The position numbers were made by a program, and so were the translations under genes. The notes below the pieces were generated by a model. It was not told the origin of the DNA. It made no database searches and saw nothing but the letters and a program-made list of their open reading frames with translations. This document shows, piece by piece, positions 62,321-64,000 of a stretch of DNA of 64,000 nucleotides. The DNA lies in contig SMSO01000032.1 of NCBI GenBank assembly GCA_004764695.1, forward strand, positions 8,080,668 through 8,144,667, written 5' to 3'. Numbering within the stretch: the stretch's first letter is position 1; every line of letters begins with the position of its first letter. This DNA is from Schizochytrium sp. TIO01 (Eukaryota > Sar > Bigyra > Thraustochytrida > Thraustochytriidae).

Positions 62321-63853
62321 TCATATTCGAATAGGCACCAATCTCACCTGCGGAAAGGGATCAGGGACCAGAGTAGAGTCAAATCTTTTGTTTGGCAGAG
62401 GCTGGCCAGGCGAATCAAGCACAAGCTCGTATTCGCTCAAAAGCTTGCACAGAATCGCGCGTACTTCTAAATTCGCAGCTCGACGACCAAGACAAGAGCG
62501 GGAACCAGCGCTAAAAGGTTCTTTCGTCACAGCTGAATCGAGCTTTGCTCCCATCGGACAACCTTTGCGACTTCGAATGTTCTCACGAAAAAAACGCTCT
62601 GGTTTAAACTCGTGAGCATCCGGTATGAACTCGTCATCGCGAGCTTCATAGATTGGACAAAGAGTCATCGGTGTACCCGCTGGGATACGAACACGAGACG
62701 ATGGCAAAACAATATCATGCTCAAGTGTACGAACTCCCAATCCAGGGGTTGTTGGGTAAAGGCGATAGGCTTCGCGGAAGAATGCTTCCATGTATGGCAT
62801 TTTGATGGAGGTCGAGTATGTTCCATTCTCAAGAAGATCGACGATCTCCTCGCGCAACTTGGCCTGTGCATCTGGGTGATAGGCGCAAGCCACTAGCATC
62901 CATTGAATTAGACCTCTGGTTGTGGCAACGGCTGCGGAAAGTAGAATAGTAAAAATGCCCGTAATTTGCTTTGGAGTTAGGCCTTGCTCATCACGAAGGT
63001 CTTTGAAATAGCACAAGGGCACCTGATCTTGGCCGAAGAGATTCTCAACATGTTCTTCAGTGATTTTATAAACCCGCTCAAAACTTTCTCTAAACTTTTC
63101 ATATCCTCTCCACGGATGAGTAAACTTGGGAAGGTACTGTAATCGTATAGCCAAACCCAGGGCTGTTGCGTCAAGCTCCGCGATCTCTTTCATATTGGAT
63201 TGGCAATCGGGGTTCACAGTTTCGTAGTTTTTGCCAAGGGAAAGGGAGCTAAACATGTCGAAAGCTGTGCGCTCCGTCCAAAGAGCTATATCATCTTTGT
63301 ACTGATTCACAAATTCCACAGCGTTACGAGCAGCATCCTGTACAAGACCTTCATACTTTGCTACTGCAGAGGAGTTGATTCCGGGATTCAGCAATTTGCG
63401 TGTGATCATTGCACGCGGAGTTGAGTGAAACAAGTTGAGAGCTAGGTTGTCCAGGTGATCCCCGTCAAGCTCTATGAAAAATTTCTGGATTGGCCAGAGT
63501 TGACTAGAGCCGTGAAAGTCTTTTCCTTCGTTTTGAAAGACAAACTTTATGTCCTCTAGGTCAAACACAGTAACACCGATCTCTCCAAGGGATGTACGGA
63601 CTCGAACAACGCCTTGCTCGCGGCCGTAGTCCCTGTAAATTTTTTCATGACTACTAAATATATCCCCTGCCAACATTGGGAGCCACCACCACCCGGGCCC
63701 ATCAATGTCTTCAAGTTCTTTGATAAGCTGATCGTTGGTGTTTGAACTCGATGGCACAGTGGCTGATGTGGCCTTCGCACGGACGAACGTGTTGGTCGCT
63801 TGCCCTCTAACATTTGGCAAATGCCGAAGCAGAGAACGAGACAAGCCAAACAT
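62321..63853 (-). CDS. Cytochrome P450, mitochondrial-type, paralogue 5
   Basis: The 510-aa product from the ATG at 63853 has a presequence of the same design as paralogue 4 (MFGLSRSLLRHLPNVRGQA). The frame opens 96 nt upstream at a TTG. It has DIDGPGWWWLPMLAGDIF, PRAMITRKLL (C-helix Trp lost), I-helix LLSAAVATTRGLIQW, ExxR in REAYRLYP, FKPERFFREN and heme loop FSAGSRSCLG (Cys454) followed by RRAANLEV. The heme loop begins FSAG rather than FGxG, still matching FxxGxRxCxG. Closest to paralogue 4. Substrate unknown. Confidence 0.92.
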   Translation of the reverse strand: MFGLSRSLLRHLPNVRGQATNTFVRAKATSATVPSSSNTNDQLIKELEDIDGPGWWWLPMLAGDIFSSHEKIYRDYGREQGVVRVRTSLGEIGVTVFDLEDIKFVFQNEGKDFHGSSQLWPIQKFFIELDGDHLDNLALNLFHSTPRAMITRKLLNPGINSSAVAKYEGLVQDAARNAVEFVNQYKDDIALWTERTAFDMFSSLSLGKNYETVNPDCQSNMKEIAELDATALGLAIRLQYLPKFTHPWRGYEKFRESFERVYKITEEHVENLFGQDQVPLCYFKDLRDEQGLTPKQITGIFTILLSAAVATTRGLIQWMLVACAYHPDAQAKLREEIVDLLENGTYSTSIKMPYMEAFFREAYRLYPTTPGLGVRTLEHDIVLPSSRVRIPAGTPMTLCPIYEARDDEFIPDAHEFKPERFFRENIRSRKGCPMGAKLDSAVTKEPFSAGSRSCLGRRAANLEVRAILCKLLSEYELVLDSPGQPLPNKRFDSTLVPDPFPQVRLVPIRI

Positions 63854-64000
63854 TATTTGTTTGTTTGTTGGTACCAAGGTAGTTCTCGCCAAGGCTCTTT
63901 CACGCTCGCTGGAAAGGAGTAAATATCTATTAACTCGGGTACACCTCAAGCCAGAACAACCACTTAGGCTCTTTAAGGTTTTGCTGGCAACGAATCGCTG

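Overview
The window reads as nuclear DNA of a protist, most likely a stramenopile of the thraustochytrid/labyrinthulomycete type. This is an inference. It rests on long, mostly intronless ORFs for eukaryote-only families (formin, ALKBH8, WIPI/ATG18, RAD51C, REX-type exonuclease, seven-helix receptors), mitochondrial presequences, cilium-type proteins (CFAP97-like, TOG) and one clear spliceosomal intron. No tRNA, rRNA, CRISPR array or intact transposon was recognised. I found 18 well-supported protein genes plus one with a broken reading frame.

Layout. 0-5 kb: gene-poor and full of simple repeats. 5-18.8 kb: housekeeping block with mitochondrial ClpX (+), an LRR membrane protein and RAD51C (- and overlapping), an ALKBH8-like tRNA dioxygenase (+), a WIPI3/4-type PROPPIN (-) and a REX-family 3'-5' exonuclease (-). 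19.3-26.5 kb: membrane proteins, namely a class-C-like seven-helix receptor (-), an EGF-containing seven-helix protein (+) and a VTT/TMEM64-type protein with a 153-nt intron (+). 26.8-36.8 kb: cytoskeleton block with a formin that has four short repeats instead of FH1 (-), a CFAP97-like/IQ-repeat protein (+) and a TOG/CLASP-like protein (-). 36.8-40.8 kb: gene-poor, with a 130-bp AAAG tract and unassigned coding-like stretches. 40.8-48.8 kb: a bacterial-type FAD/[2Fe-2S] oxidoreductase (+), an unrecognised protein with C-terminal membrane helices (-) and a secreted-N-terminus seven-helix protein (+). 49-63.9 kb: five tandem cytochrome P450 genes, all on the minus strand.

The P450 array is the most striking part. 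All five proteins lack an ER membrane anchor, begin with basic, acid-poor presequences and carry a heme-loop signature like animal mitochondrial P450s. None has the usual I-helix acid before the catalytic threonine, and three have lost the C-helix tryptophan. One member has a reading-frame break that a 37-nt intron-like segment would exactly repair. Such enzymes would need a ferredoxin/ferredoxin-reductase system encoded elsewhere; their substrates cannot be read from the sequence.

Start codons: several long reading frames open upstream at TTG or GTG. For these I chose the first in-frame ATG that leaves the conserved domain or a signal/transit peptide at the N-terminus.
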